From positions 6,925,501 through 6,989,500 of the forward strand of contig NZ_CP109598.1 in NCBI RefSeq assembly GCF_036327775.1: a DNA stretch of 64,000 nt. Reading direction: 5' to 3'. Position 1 is the first letter of the stretch, and each line of letters begins with the position of its first letter. Of the stretch, positions 55,071 through 63,787 are shown in pieces. A program made the position numbers and the translations under genes. This stretch comes from Streptomyces sp. NBC_01498. Its GTDB lineage: Bacteria > Actinomycetota > Actinomycetes > Streptomycetales > Streptomycetaceae. The notes under the pieces are model-generated. The model ran no database searches. It saw only the letters and a list, made by a program, of their open reading frames with translations, and was not told the origin of the DNA.

Positions 55071-55772
55071 GGTGTTTATCCCTCACTCGCCCCGGCCGCG
55101 CCGCGGAAGAGGCGCATGAACCGGCCGTCCTGAACAAAGCCACGGGTTTACCGGGCGGGGACGCATCCCGCCAGGGCAGGCATTTGAGCCATTGCCACAC
55201 CAACGACTGATTCGCCTTGATAACGGCGGCGCTGTGGGCGTCCCGGCCTCGGGAGCAAGCGGGCCGGGCGGTTTCGTCATTGCCCGTATCAGTGAACTGG
55301 AAGACCGCTTCGGGCCCGCTTCGGGTTGATGCATATGCGGGAAAACGCTTTCCCCCCGGCCAACCGGGAAGATTCGGGATGGGGAATTACATGATGCTCA
55401 AACCGCCCAAGCCGGGGATAAACTTGATCGTCTCCAGGTGGATCTCGAACGGGCCGGTCATCTGCCGGCGCTCCCGTTGTCGAGACCAATTCCAGCACAC
55501 TCGTACTGCATCGTTGACACGGCTGGGGACATCACTCAGACTGAAATCCGCTCCACCGCCGGGGCCGCAGGGGCAACTCTGGATTCCGGATTATGCGAAA
55601 CCCGGGAGCGATGCGCCACTGACCTGCGGTGATGCCGGGTGATGTTTCCGCACGGCGAAGTGGGGCAACAGGTGAAAAGCGCTGACATATATTCGACCTG
55701 ATTCACACGTGCATTGATGAATGTTCATCGGTTCAATTCGCGCCCCACTCGCGCGGCCGGAGGAGAATCGCG
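55071..55772. other. 700-bp AT-richer gap with a duplicated promoter remnant
   Basis: No supported gene; the frames present lack family features. GC is visibly lower than in the neighbours. The right part aligns with the leader of the prenyl synthase gene at 63788: TCGTTGACACGGC (55511-55523) matches 63578-63590 except at two bases, and the stretch at 55680-55765 follows 63660-63780 in order, including TTCAATTCGCG and GGAGGAGAATC. It looks like an old copy of that promoter and leader. Confidence 0.6.
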
Positions 55773-55950
55773 GTGACCGCACACGTCACCTCGTCCGCCG
55801 GTCGCCAAGGCGTCGCCGAGTGTGGTGCGAACCATGGTATTGCCAGTTGTTCGGCAGCAGGTTTCTTTCCTGGAATCGACCCTTTCTCGGGTCTGCCGAT
55901 ACCACCTCGACTTCGAGGAGCATCTGCAGAAAGCGTCAGGTGCGGGATTG
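55773..55950 (+). pseudogene. Frameshifted 5' fragment of a polyprenyl diphosphate synthase gene
   Basis: This stretch copies the first 170 bp or so of the gene at 63788. The ribosome site GGAGGAGAATCGCG before GTG 55773 matches GGAGGAGAATCTCG before ATG 63788. The first 15 codons align (TSSAGR versus TSSTGR). The frame then shifts, and a second frame reads VVRQQVSFLESTLSRVC against VVRQQVSALEPTLARIC, followed by YHLDF against YHLGF. Similarity fades before 55960, just ahead of the PucR-type gene. It cannot make a working enzyme. Confidence 0.8.
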
Positions 55951-55978
55951 TGGGGCAGCCGCACCGTTCAGGAAGATG

Positions 55979-56908
55979 AGATGGAAAATGACCGAAATGA
56001 TGGGCAGGTCGTTATCTCCGGTCGAGGCGCTCCGCTCGACGCCGGAGGAGGACAGGGTCGCCGACTTCCGGGCGAAGGTGCGGGCCGCAGGGCAGGAGTG
56101 GACCGGTGACGAGCCGGACGAACTGGTTGAGCTGCTGACCGAGGCGGCGGCGGGTGATCCGGGGCTGGACGCCATCGTGCGTGCCGGGGGCCGCCTGTTG
56201 CAGGACTTCCTCGACGGATATCAGCAGAAGACCGCCGCGGAGGGTTCGCGTGATGTGGCGGGCGACCTCGCCGACGGTCATCCGCTGCCCGCGGACGTGT
56301 TCGAGGGGCTCACCCCTCGCTACCTGATCGCCGTGGTGAGGTTCGCGGAACCCGGCCGCCAGGTGGAGGCGTTGCGCGCGGTGGCGGGGGAGAACGCGCT
56401 GCTGACGCACCGGGACGGCAACGTCGTGCTCTTCATCCCGGCGGCAGGTCCGGGCAGCGGCGACCGCTCGGTGACGAAGCTGACCCGGTGTCTCGGCGGC
56501 AGAGGCTGGCTCGCGACCGCGGAACGGGACAGGGCGTGCCTCGGCGACGGTTTCAACGAGGCGTCGTACGTGCTGAGGCTGGTGGTGGCGGGACTGCGCC
56601 CGAGCGGTGCCTACACGATCTCGGACGTGCTGGTCGAGTACGCGGTCACACTGCACGAGAAGGTGCGGACCGATCTCGCCGCGGTCATCAGGCCGCTGCG
56701 GGAGCACAAGGTCCTGTGGGAGACGCTGACCGCCTTCGTCGACTGCGACTACAGCAGGAACAAGGCGGCCCGCAGCCTGTTCATCCACCGCAGCACACTG
56801 GACTACCGCCTGAGGCGGATCGGCGATGTCACCGGCTGCGACCCGACCACCGGCAGGGGCGCCCAGATGCTGACGGCGGCGATCGTCGCCGAGGCCGTGC
56901 AGGGATGA
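55979..56908 (+). CDS. PucR/CdaR-type transcriptional regulator
   Basis: About 309 residues. The C-terminus is the PucR/CdaR helix-turn-helix: LWETLTAFVDCDYSRNKAA followed by IHRSTLDYRLRRIGDVTG. The middle (AVVRFAEPGRQVEALRAVAG onward) resembles the GGDEF-like domain of CdaR proteins. The N-terminal 80 residues are helical and acidic. The start is uncertain: ATG 55979, 55991 or 56000, since AGGAAG lies just before the first. It may regulate the isoprenoid genes to its right. A prenyl synthase fragment and its promoter copy lie immediately upstream, so its expression may be driven from that borrowed promoter. Confidence 0.82.
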   Translation, partial: RWKMTEMMGRSLSPVEALRSTPEEDRVADFRAKVRAAGQEWTGDEPDELVELLTEAAAGDPGLDAIVRAGGRLLQDFLDGYQQKTAAEGSRDVAGDLADGHPLPADVFEGLTPRYLIAVVRFAEPGRQVEALRAVAGENALLTHRDGNVVLFIPAAGPGSGDRSVTKLTRCLGGRGWLATAERDRACLGDGFNEASYVLRLVVAGLRPSGAYTISDVLVEYAVTLHEKVRTDLAAVIRPLREHKVLWETLTAFVDCDYSRNKAARSLFIHRSTLDYRLRRIGDVTGCDPTTGRGAQMLTAAIVAEAVQG

Positions 56909-57082
56909 CCAGATGTGCTCAACGGGCAGGCCGGTGCGACCGGTTGCCGTTCTTTGATGAGTTCTCGGACGGTTCTCCGCGAACTGCGGAAAATCGGGGC
57001 TGAGCCACGACGAGCCCCGCACGGGCACCTAGCATGCGTTCTCCCGAGCGGAGAACCTTGAGGGCTGAATGGACTGGTTCGA

Positions 57083-58288
57083 TTGAGTGGATCTAACAGG
57101 TGGGTTGTGCTCGTCGGCTCGTTCGTGGCCTACATGTTCGACGCGCTGGAAATCCTGCTGCTGTCGTACACGCTGCCCGCGATCCGTGCCGATCTGGGAC
57201 TCACGACGACCGAGGGGGGCATGCTCGCCACGGCGACGTTGCTCGGGATCGGGGTGAGCAGCGTAACCGTCGGCTGGCTCGCCGATAACTACGGCCGCAA
57301 ACGGGCGTTGATGCTTTCGCTCGCGGTGTTCGGCGCGTTCACCGCGGCGATCCCGTTGGTCGACAGTTTCGCGGTGTTCCTGCTGCTGCGTTTCGCCGCG
57401 GGGCTGGGACTCGGTGGGGTCTGGGGAGCGGTGTCGACCTACGTGGTCGAGACGTGGCCGGCGGCCCAACGGGGCCGTGCGGTCGCGTTCGTGCTCAGCG
57501 CGTTCCCCGTCGGCGGGGTGATCGCCGCGGCGATGTCCGGTGCGTTGCTGCCGGACTGGCGGCTGTTGTTCTTCCTCGGCGGGGTGGGCGTGCTGATCCC
57601 GCTGGTCTTCGTCGGACTGTTCTTCCGTGAGTCGGCCGAGTGGGTCGCGCAGAAGACCACACCGGTGAAGGTGACGGAGATCTTCGCGCCGGAACTGCGC
57701 AGGAACACTCTGCTCGCCACGATCGTGGCAACGCTCGCGATGTTCGGTGCGTGGGGAGCGTCCACGTGGCTGCCGACCTACCTGCAGAGCGACAAGGACA
57801 TCCCGGCCGCGACGGTCGCGATGTTCATGACGGTGCTCAACCTCGGGATGTTCGTCGGTTACAACGTCTTCGGGCTGATCGCCGACCGCATCGGCCGCAA
57901 GAACGCACTGGTGCTGTCACTGGCCGGTGTGTCGCTCACCCTGCCGCTGTACGTGGTCGCCGCCGACCGTACGACGTTGCTGTGGCTGGGTCCGATGTTC
58001 GCCTTCTTCGCCGCCTACGCGGGCGTCTTCGGCGTGTACATGGGTGAGTTGTTCCCGACCAGGGTGCGGATGACCGGTGCCGGGTTCTGCTACAACATCG
58101 GGCGTGGTGTGTCCGCCTTCGCGCCCCTCACGCTGGGTGTGCTGGCCGTCAACACGGGTTTCGGTGCCGGTCTGCTGGTGTGCGCCGGCTTCATGGCGTG
58201 CGCGGCGATCGTCATGACCTTCCTGCCCGACCCGCGGGACGCGACCCGGCTGCGGGCCTCAGCCCCGGCCTCGGTGGCACGCGGCTGA
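57083..58288 (+). CDS. MFS transporter, AAHS (aromatic acid/H+ symporter)-like
   Basis: About 401 residues, 12 hydrophobic segments. The sequence has FDALEILLLSYTLPAI in helix 1, motif A WLADNYGRKRAL after helix 2, and a second DRIGRKNAL in the central loop half. AAHS carriers take up organic acids, but the family also includes exporters. The best start seen is TTG 57083, with no good ribosome site; GTG 57107 is possible. It ends at a strong hairpin. Which metabolite it moves is unknown. Confidence 0.82.
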   Translation: MSGSNRWVVLVGSFVAYMFDALEILLLSYTLPAIRADLGLTTTEGGMLATATLLGIGVSSVTVGWLADNYGRKRALMLSLAVFGAFTAAIPLVDSFAVFLLLRFAAGLGLGGVWGAVSTYVVETWPAAQRGRAVAFVLSAFPVGGVIAAAMSGALLPDWRLLFFLGGVGVLIPLVFVGLFFRESAEWVAQKTTPVKVTEIFAPELRRNTLLATIVATLAMFGAWGASTWLPTYLQSDKDIPAATVAMFMTVLNLGMFVGYNVFGLIADRIGRKNALVLSLAGVSLTLPLYVVAADRTTLLWLGPMFAFFAAYAGVFGVYMGELFPTRVRMTGAGFCYNIGRGVSAFAPLTLGVLAVNTGFGAGLLVCAGFMACAAIVMTFLPDPRDATRLRASAPASVARG

Positions 58289-58320
58289 CAGTCGGCCGCC
58301 GACGCGGGGGGAAGCCGGTG

Positions 58321-58361
58321 GCGAAACCGGCGTTCGACGATCGGTCGAACGCCGGTTTCGC
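58321..58361. terminator. Perfect 18-bp bidirectional terminator hairpin
   Basis: GCGAAACCGGCGTTCGAC (58321-58338) pairs with 58344-58361 around a 5-nt loop. It separates the MFS gene (ends 58288) from the convergent small gene (ends 58386). Confidence 0.88.
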
Positions 58362-58385
58362 GTACGGACAACCCGCACGTGTGCC

Positions 58386-58673
58386 TCAGTTCCGGTTCAC
58401 CGAAGGGTTGTCGCCGGTCCGCCACAGGTAGCTGCGTACCGAGAGCGACGCGGCGCGCATGGCCGCGCGGATGTCGTCGAGGTCTTCGCCGGCGAGCTCG
58501 CCACGCGCCGGGGTGAGCGTGGGCAGCATCAGCCTGGCCGCCTCCAACAGGCACAGCGTCGCGTCCAGTTGTGCGCTGGCCGGCAGTCTGCTCAGGTCCT
58601 CGTACAGCGTCTGGATCAGGGCGTCCGGTTCCGCCGGCGCCGCCGTCCCGGTATCGCGCGCGAAGTTCGTCAC
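58386..58673 (-). CDS. Small helical protein of unknown function
   Basis: About 95 residues from GTG 58673, which has GAGGAG at good spacing. The protein is mostly helical: DALIQTLYEDLSRLPASAQ, ATLCLLEAARLMLP, DDIRAAMRAASLSVRSYLW. It has no signal peptide, membrane segment or known catalytic motif. I do not recognise the family. An upstream in-frame ATG at 58778 would add a Pro-rich tail without a ribosome site. Confidence 0.55.
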   Translation of the reverse strand: MTNFARDTGTAAPAEPDALIQTLYEDLSRLPASAQLDATLCLLEAARLMLPTLTPARGELAGEDLDDIRAAMRAASLSVRSYLWRTGDNPSVNRN

Positions 58674-58990
58674 GGCCGCTCCTCGAAGCCGCTCCACGGT
58701 GGATACAACACTGGGTCCCCTCCCCGGGGCTGGATGCGCGGGAGCTGATGATCTTTCATGTCGTGGCTCGTCGGCCAACCCTCATTCCCCGGCATGCGTC
58801 AACACAAACGGGACCAGAATTCCGCAAAATTCGGAGGGAATTCTGAGGCGGGCGGAAACTGACGGGTTGCGACGGCGCGACAGTGACAAGCAGTGAGGGG
58901 TCTGCCTAGGATCTTATTCAAGCACTTCTCGCTCTGCATTTCTTCGGTTGCGGTCCTGGCCTCGTGGGCTGTACGGAATGGATGGGTGCC

Positions 58991-59275
58991 ATGGATAATG
59001 ACCAGAATGGCTACGAAGTGTCCCGGTCGGCCGGCGGCTGGGTTCTCAGCTCGGTCCAGGCCAGGATCCTGGAGGGCGTCGCGGCCGGCTTCTCCAGTCG
59101 GCGGCTTTCGAGAGAGTTGTACCTCAGTTCGAAGGCCATCGATTATCACGTGGGCGTCATGTCCGACAAGCTACAGGCGCCGAATCGTGTCTCGTTGGTT
59201 TCGAGGGCGTTCGTCCTCCAGATTCTGCGAACGGATTCCTGGCCCCCGCGCATCGCGTCCGAAACAGCGGATTGA
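58991..59275 (+). CDS. Stand-alone LuxR-type helix-turn-helix regulator
   Basis: About 94 residues. Nearly all of it is a GerE/LuxR DNA-binding domain: LSSVQARILEGVAAGFSSRR, then SRELYLSSKAIDYHVGVMSDKL. No receiver or ligand domain is present. Starts at ATG 58991, ATG 58982 or GTG 58964 are possible; GGAATGG lies just upstream. Such small LuxR proteins often regulate adjacent clusters. A duplicated promoter block begins about 125 bp after its stop, making it a candidate activator for that element. Confidence 0.78.
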   Translation: MDNDQNGYEVSRSAGGWVLSSVQARILEGVAAGFSSRRLSRELYLSSKAIDYHVGVMSDKLQAPNRVSLVSRAFVLQILRTDSWPPRIASETAD

Positions 59276-59400
59276 CGCCCGGTGGTCCGCGGGATCGCGA
59301 TCGGATCGGCACGCCGTACTGTTCCGGCGCGAGGTCGATGACGGCTGTCGTCTCCCGGCGTACATCGGCACACAGAATCCACGACTCGGCCGGCTCGGCA

Positions 59401-59554
59401 GCCGGACTCGAATAGGCCCTCGGTGCCACTCGCCGGCCATCATTCCGCAGATGAGTCCGATCCAGGCCCTGCTTCGCCTTCTTTGGGATTTTTCCTAAAG
59501 TCGAAGATGCGCACCCCGTGTCGTTGACACGCCCAGGGTCGCCCTTCAGGATGG
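59401..59554 (+). promoter_or_regulatory. Promoter block copy A, upstream of the methyltransferase gene at 59770
   Basis: This 154-bp block matches 63458-63612 nearly throughout. The most conserved part is a 34-bp core (59477-59510) containing TTTTTCCTAAAGTCG, with two mismatches to the other copy. TTGACA (59524-59529) and AGGATG 18 bp on form a possible -35/-10 pair. The start codon lies about 215 bp further on, a long leader. Shared control with the prenyl synthase is the likely meaning. Confidence 0.75.
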
Positions 59555-59769
59555 AATCCAATAGCTGCCACCCAATTTCCGGGTGCCTCAAGATTCCGCA
59601 TCGTGAGGGCGGCTATGAATGTCGAACGAGGCGCTGCTGCGGCAATAAACTCGGATCAAGGCTGCGGCCCACTCGTGCCGTGAACCACGAACGCATGACG
59701 AGCGCAGCGCAACGACCGAAGCAGGCCATTCGCCAATGTCGTCGGCATCCGAGCTCTGGAGGAGTGACC

Positions 59770-60678
59770 GTGTCAAATCTGGATGAACTTTCAGGTTCAC
59801 CTCAGACAGCGCTGGAGCCTCAGGACGAGGTAAGAATAGTTGGCCAGTACTACGACGACAAAACGGCCAGGCTTGTTCGCAAATACGGGCCTGGACCCAG
59901 AATTCACTATCACGTGGGTTACTACCCCTCCTCAGCGACGCCGCTGAATGTTCACGAGGCGACGCCGGATGACATCCGCCGCAGCATACGGCTTCACCAA
60001 GAGGGTCTGCTGCGTTACGCGGCCAAGGTCTGGGGCGCCGAACACCGGCTCTCGGGCAGAATCCTGGACGTCGGCTGCGGTCTCGGCGGGGGCTCGCTGT
60101 TCTGGGCGCAGGAATACGGCGCCGACGTCACGGCGGTCACCAACGCGCCGGAACACGCCCCGCTGGTCGAGGGGTTCGCGCGGGAAAGCGGTGTGGGCGG
60201 CAAGGTCCGCCCACTGGTCTGTGATGCCATGCATCTCCCCCTGGACGGCCCCTACGACGCGGCAGTCGCCATCGAGAGCAGCGGGTACTTCAACCGTCCT
60301 CAGTGGTTCGAGCGTCTGGCGCGCGTGCTCCGTCCGGGCGGGAGTGTGTGCATCGAGGAAGTATTCATCACACGCCCGCACGGTGCCGATGTGTGGGCCG
60401 AATACTTCTACACCAAACCGGCCACGGTGCTCGACTACGCGGAAGCCGCGCGGGCCGCGGGTTTCAAACTGGTCGATGACGTCGACGCCACGTCGGAAAC
60501 CCTGCCGTTCTGGGAGGAGAGTGCCGCCTGGACGAAGGCGGTACTGGACAGTGACAGCAGCCTTTCAGCGGTGGAACGCAGGCAGCTGAGGATATCGCTG
60601 ATGGCGAATCAGGCGCTGGGCGCCGAATGGCAAGCAGGGGGCTTGCGGCTGGGTTTCCTGCGTTTCGAACTGGAGTGA
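59770..60678 (+). CDS. SAM-dependent methyltransferase, candidate isoprenoid (prenyl diphosphate or terpene) C-methyltransferase
   Basis: A 302-residue class I methyltransferase. The N-terminal QYYDDKTARLVRKYGPGPRI is followed by HYHVGYYPSS, the SAM site LDVGCGLGGGSLFWAQEYG, and ESSGYFNRPQWFE. The opening resembles what I recall of isoprenoid methyltransferases (the TleD, GPP and IPP methyltransferase group), but I cannot prove the subgroup by eye. It shares a duplicated promoter block with the prenyl synthase at 63788, which supports an isoprenoid substrate. GGAGGAG eight bases before GTG 59770 fixes the start. The next methyltransferase gene follows about 180 bp later. Confidence 0.7.
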   Translation: MSNLDELSGSPQTALEPQDEVRIVGQYYDDKTARLVRKYGPGPRIHYHVGYYPSSATPLNVHEATPDDIRRSIRLHQEGLLRYAAKVWGAEHRLSGRILDVGCGLGGGSLFWAQEYGADVTAVTNAPEHAPLVEGFARESGVGGKVRPLVCDAMHLPLDGPYDAAVAIESSGYFNRPQWFERLARVLRPGGSVCIEEVFITRPHGADVWAEYFYTKPATVLDYAEAARAAGFKLVDDVDATSETLPFWEESAAWTKAVLDSDSSLSAVERRQLRISLMANQALGAEWQAGGLRLGFLRFELE

Positions 60679-60859
60679 GCAGAGAGCGCGGTGGCGGATT
60701 CTCGGGGTCCTCGCACCACCTGACGGCTCACCTGGATGTCAGTGGTCGCCGGTGGACCACGCAGGCGCTCGGCTGGGGTTGCCCAGCCGGGCGCAGCGGG
60801 TTTCCGCCCGCTTTCGGCGCCGACTTCCCGTCACCTTCACAACGATACGGAGTTCCTCA

Positions 60860-61690
60860 ATGACGATCGAGCAGTTTCCCGCTCCCAGCGACGTCGCCCA
60901 CATGTACGACGGGATCGGCCAGATCTACGGTTCCGCGTGGGGCCCCAACAAGCACTACGGCTACTGGGAGAACGACGCCGACGACAGCTCCATCGAGGAA
61001 GCCACCGACCGCCTGACCGACATGATGATCTCGGGCATCGCCGCGCGGGCCGGCCAGCGGGTCCTGGACATCGGCTGCGGCATCGGCCATCCCGCGCTGC
61101 GGCTCGTCCGCGCGTGCGACGTGGACGTGTTGGGCATCTCCGTCAGCCATGTCCAGGTGGCGCGGGCCAGGGAACTCGCCGCCGAGGCCGGGCTCGCCGA
61201 CCGGGCCACGTTCCAGTTCACGGACGCGATGAACATGCCCTTCCCCGACGGCTCGTTCGACGCGGCCTGGGCGTTCGAGTCCATGTGGCACATGCCCGAC
61301 CGCGGCCAGGTGCTCTCCGAGGCCGCCCGCGTCCTGCGCCCCGGCGGCCGTCTCGCCGTCGCCGACGTCATCGAGCGCGGCCCGGTCAGCCCCGAGGGGC
61401 GCGTGGTCCTGGACCACATCTGCGCGAACTACGCGGTGAGCTCCCTGGGCACCATCGACGAATACCGGACGGCGCTGGCCGCCAGCGGTTTCGTCGACGT
61501 GGAGATCCATGACATCAGCGACAACGTCTCCCGTACCCTCGCGGTCATGGCCGACGCCGTGGAGACCGTCCACGACAAGCTGGCCGCGCTGGTCGGCGAG
61601 GAACAGGCCACGTCGCTCATCGACTTCATGCGTCTGTCCGCGGTCACCCCGGAGAGCGGCTACCTCTTCCTGACCGCCGTCCGCGCGTGA
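60860..61690 (+). CDS. SAM-dependent methyltransferase, paralogue of the one at 35362
   Basis: A 276-residue class I methyltransferase. KHYGYWENDADDSSIEEAT and LDIGCGIGHPALRLV closely follow the THIQ-cluster protein (LHYGYWEDDADDSTVEAAT, LDIGCGVAKPALQL), and the two align to the end. The acceptor is unknown. Given the P450 and prenyl synthase next door it probably decorates the isoprenoid product, perhaps on O or N. GGAG seven bases upstream supports ATG 60860. It ends before a bidirectional terminator. Confidence 0.75.
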   Translation: MTIEQFPAPSDVAHMYDGIGQIYGSAWGPNKHYGYWENDADDSSIEEATDRLTDMMISGIAARAGQRVLDIGCGIGHPALRLVRACDVDVLGISVSHVQVARARELAAEAGLADRATFQFTDAMNMPFPDGSFDAAWAFESMWHMPDRGQVLSEAARVLRPGGRLAVADVIERGPVSPEGRVVLDHICANYAVSSLGTIDEYRTALAASGFVDVEIHDISDNVSRTLAVMADAVETVHDKLAALVGEEQATSLIDFMRLSAVTPESGYLFLTAVRA

Positions 61691-61839
61691 GCGCGGGCGA
61701 CCGTCCTCGGTGCTCCGTTCGGCGTCCCACGGCGTAAGGCCCGCGTCGTCACGCCCTGACGCGGGCCGAGCACGCCGGGCCGGCCCCGTCCGGCGCGGCG
61801 GCCGGGTCACCGGCAGGCGCCTCACCAGTCCGACAAGCC

Positions 61840-61874
61840 GTGACGGCCCGCCGGTTCAACCGGCGGGCCGTCAC
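61840..61874. terminator. 15-bp bidirectional terminator hairpin
   Basis: GTGACGGCCCGCCGG (61840-61854) pairs perfectly with 61860-61874 around TTCAA. It lies between the convergent methyltransferase (ends 61690) and P450 (ends 61937). The rest of this gap holds no supported gene. Confidence 0.88.
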
Positions 61875-61936
61875 GACATCCCGGGGCGGGCCGGCGTACT
61901 GACCGGCCGTACCTTCCGTGCCGTCGGACACATGAG

Positions 61937-63244
61937 TCAGACGAGTCCCGCAGATGCCGATGTGCCGTCCGCATCTCCCGACGACCGCCCGGATGCCCGT
62001 TCCCCCTGCCGCACCCGCAACTCGGTCAGCGCCCGAAGCGGAAACACCGGCCGGTGACGCGGCGGCGGCCCCGGTGCCAGAGTCAGCTCCGGCATCGCGG
62101 TGGCCAGGGCCTGGATCGCGACCTCCAGTTCCAGGCGGGCGAATCCGGCGCCGAGGCAGAAATGGATGCCGTGCCCGAACGCGAGATGCGTGGCCGACCC
62201 ACTGCCCGGACTGAACCCGGCGGGACACGCGTGGGAGTCGCTGTCCCGGCCGGCCGCCCCGTACAGCAGAAGGAGCCGGCTCCCCGCGGGCAGGTGGACG
62301 CCGCCGACCACGACGTCGTGGACCGCGCTCCGGTACATGCCCGCCAGCGGACTGTCGAAGCGCAACCCCTCCTCGACCAGTTCCCGTACGGCGATCGTCC
62401 CGTCGACCACCTCGGCCCAGCCGCCGGGTGACCGGAGCTGCTGGAAGAGGATCGTGCCGAGCGCCTCGGCACAGGTCATGTGCCCGGCGAAGATCAGTGT
62501 GGGGATCTGGACGGCCGCCTCGTCGGCGGTGAGCGTGCGGCCCCCCTTGCCGTCGTGGAGCAGTTCGCTGATCAGGTCGTCCTTCGGTGAGACCAGCCGC
62601 TCCTGCGCGAGCGATCGGGCGAACGCTCCGAACTCCATCAGCCCGCGGGCGTATTCACGCAGCTGGTCGGGATCGGTGTACTCCTGCAACATCATGAGTT
62701 CGATCCGCTGCTCGGACCACAGGCGCAAGCGGTCGAGGTACTCGTCCGGGATCCCGAGGCGCCGGCAGATCACCTCCAGGGCGTACGGGACGGCGAACGC
62801 CGTGATGAAGTCGAACTCCTCCGCGACCGCGGCCCGCTCGGCGATGTCCGTGGCGATCGCACGCATCGTGGGTTCGAACGCTCTGACCCTGGCCGGCGTG
62901 AACCCGATGTTGAGCACTTCCCTGACTTTGGTGTGCTCGGGAGGGTCGAGCGAGCCGACGGCCAGCGCGCCGGCACCGCGCCAGGTGCGGAGCATCCGCT
63001 TCACGTCCTCGGGCAACGCGACCGAGGAGCGGGGGTTGTGGTCGCGCGCCGAGAAGTTCCGGTCGTCCCGCAGCACGGCGACCATGTCCTCGCGCCGGGT
63101 GACGCACCACGCGTCGAGCAAAGGGGCGTAGAACACCGGCTCCGTCTCTCCGATGTCGGCCAGAAACGAATACGGGTCGTCACGATGGGAGCCGTACGGG
63201 TCGAACGGCCTGCCTTCGTACAATTGCCCAGAATCAACTGACAT
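61937..63244 (-). CDS. Cytochrome P450 of the right-hand isoprenoid cluster
   Basis: A 435-residue actinomycete P450. The haem loop is AFGHGIHFCLGAGFARLE near 350, and ExxR is EEGLRFDSP. The I-helix reads IFAGHMTCAEAL where AGxET/DT is usual, so the acidic residue next to the conserved Thr is Met. This could change proton delivery and hence the reaction. It is convergent with the second methyltransferase and divergent from the prenyl synthase. ATG 63244 (MSVDSGQLYE) is chosen because the family N-terminus starts there; upstream in-frame codons look non-coding. Confidence 0.88.
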   Translation of the reverse strand: MSVDSGQLYEGRPFDPYGSHRDDPYSFLADIGETEPVFYAPLLDAWCVTRREDMVAVLRDDRNFSARDHNPRSSVALPEDVKRMLRTWRGAGALAVGSLDPPEHTKVREVLNIGFTPARVRAFEPTMRAIATDIAERAAVAEEFDFITAFAVPYALEVICRRLGIPDEYLDRLRLWSEQRIELMMLQEYTDPDQLREYARGLMEFGAFARSLAQERLVSPKDDLISELLHDGKGGRTLTADEAAVQIPTLIFAGHMTCAEALGTILFQQLRSPGGWAEVVDGTIAVRELVEEGLRFDSPLAGMYRSAVHDVVVGGVHLPAGSRLLLLYGAAGRDSDSHACPAGFSPGSGSATHLAFGHGIHFCLGAGFARLELEVAIQALATAMPELTLAPGPPPRHRPVFPLRALTELRVRQGERASGRSSGDADGTSASAGLV

Positions 63245-63457
63245 GACGATTCCGCCTCTCAAGCTTTCAGCGAACCATTCCCGGTAATGATCATGACGTT
63301 GTGTGATGCCGGGGAAGGTCCGGTGTCTCCGCGTCGGCAACCGTCCCGACCGCGTCGGAACGCCCGGCTCACCTTGCCGAACAGGGCATCCGCGCCGGTC
63401 GGTGGAGACCGAGTCCTTCTCGGGACGTCCTGCCCGCCGTTGGGCGCCGGCTCAATG

Positions 63458-63612
63458 GCCGGACTCGAATAGGGTCATGGTGCCACCCGGCAGCCATCAT
63501 TCCGCAGGTGAGTCCGATTCAGGCCCCGAGCGGCCTTCTTTGGGGTTTTTCCTAAAGTCGGAGATGCTTACGCCGCGTCATTGACACGGCAGGACGGGGT
63601 CGTTCAGGATGG
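63458..63612 (+). promoter_or_regulatory. Promoter block copy B, upstream of the prenyl synthase gene
   Basis: Second copy of the block at 59401-59554. The 34-bp core is at 63534-63567 and TTGACA is at 63581-63586, with AGGATG 19 bp on. Downstream, TCGTGCAAT occurs twice close together (about 63693-63720), before the start at 63788. The P450 gene is transcribed the other way from 63244, so 63245-63457 holds its promoter as well. Confidence 0.75.
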
Positions 63613-63787
63613 CGGTCAGAACGGCCACGCAAATTGCACACCCATGCAGTACGCGCATATCCGGCACGCACATATTCAGCACCGTGATTCTCGGTCGTGC
63701 AATGATTTTCAGTCGTGCAATTCGCGGACCTCATGAGCGTGGGTTCCGACAAGAATGGGAAAGGCTTGCGACCGGAGGAGAATCTCG

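Noticed and set aside
55217..55642. Small gene of about 141 codons in the gap after the WD40 fragment
   Set aside because: No ribosome site, no recognisable family and unusual composition. The end overlaps the promoter-copy region.
57083..58288. A third exporter of the THIQ cluster
   Set aside because: It belongs to a different MFS family (AAHS-like) and lies 18 kb away with the right-hand genes.
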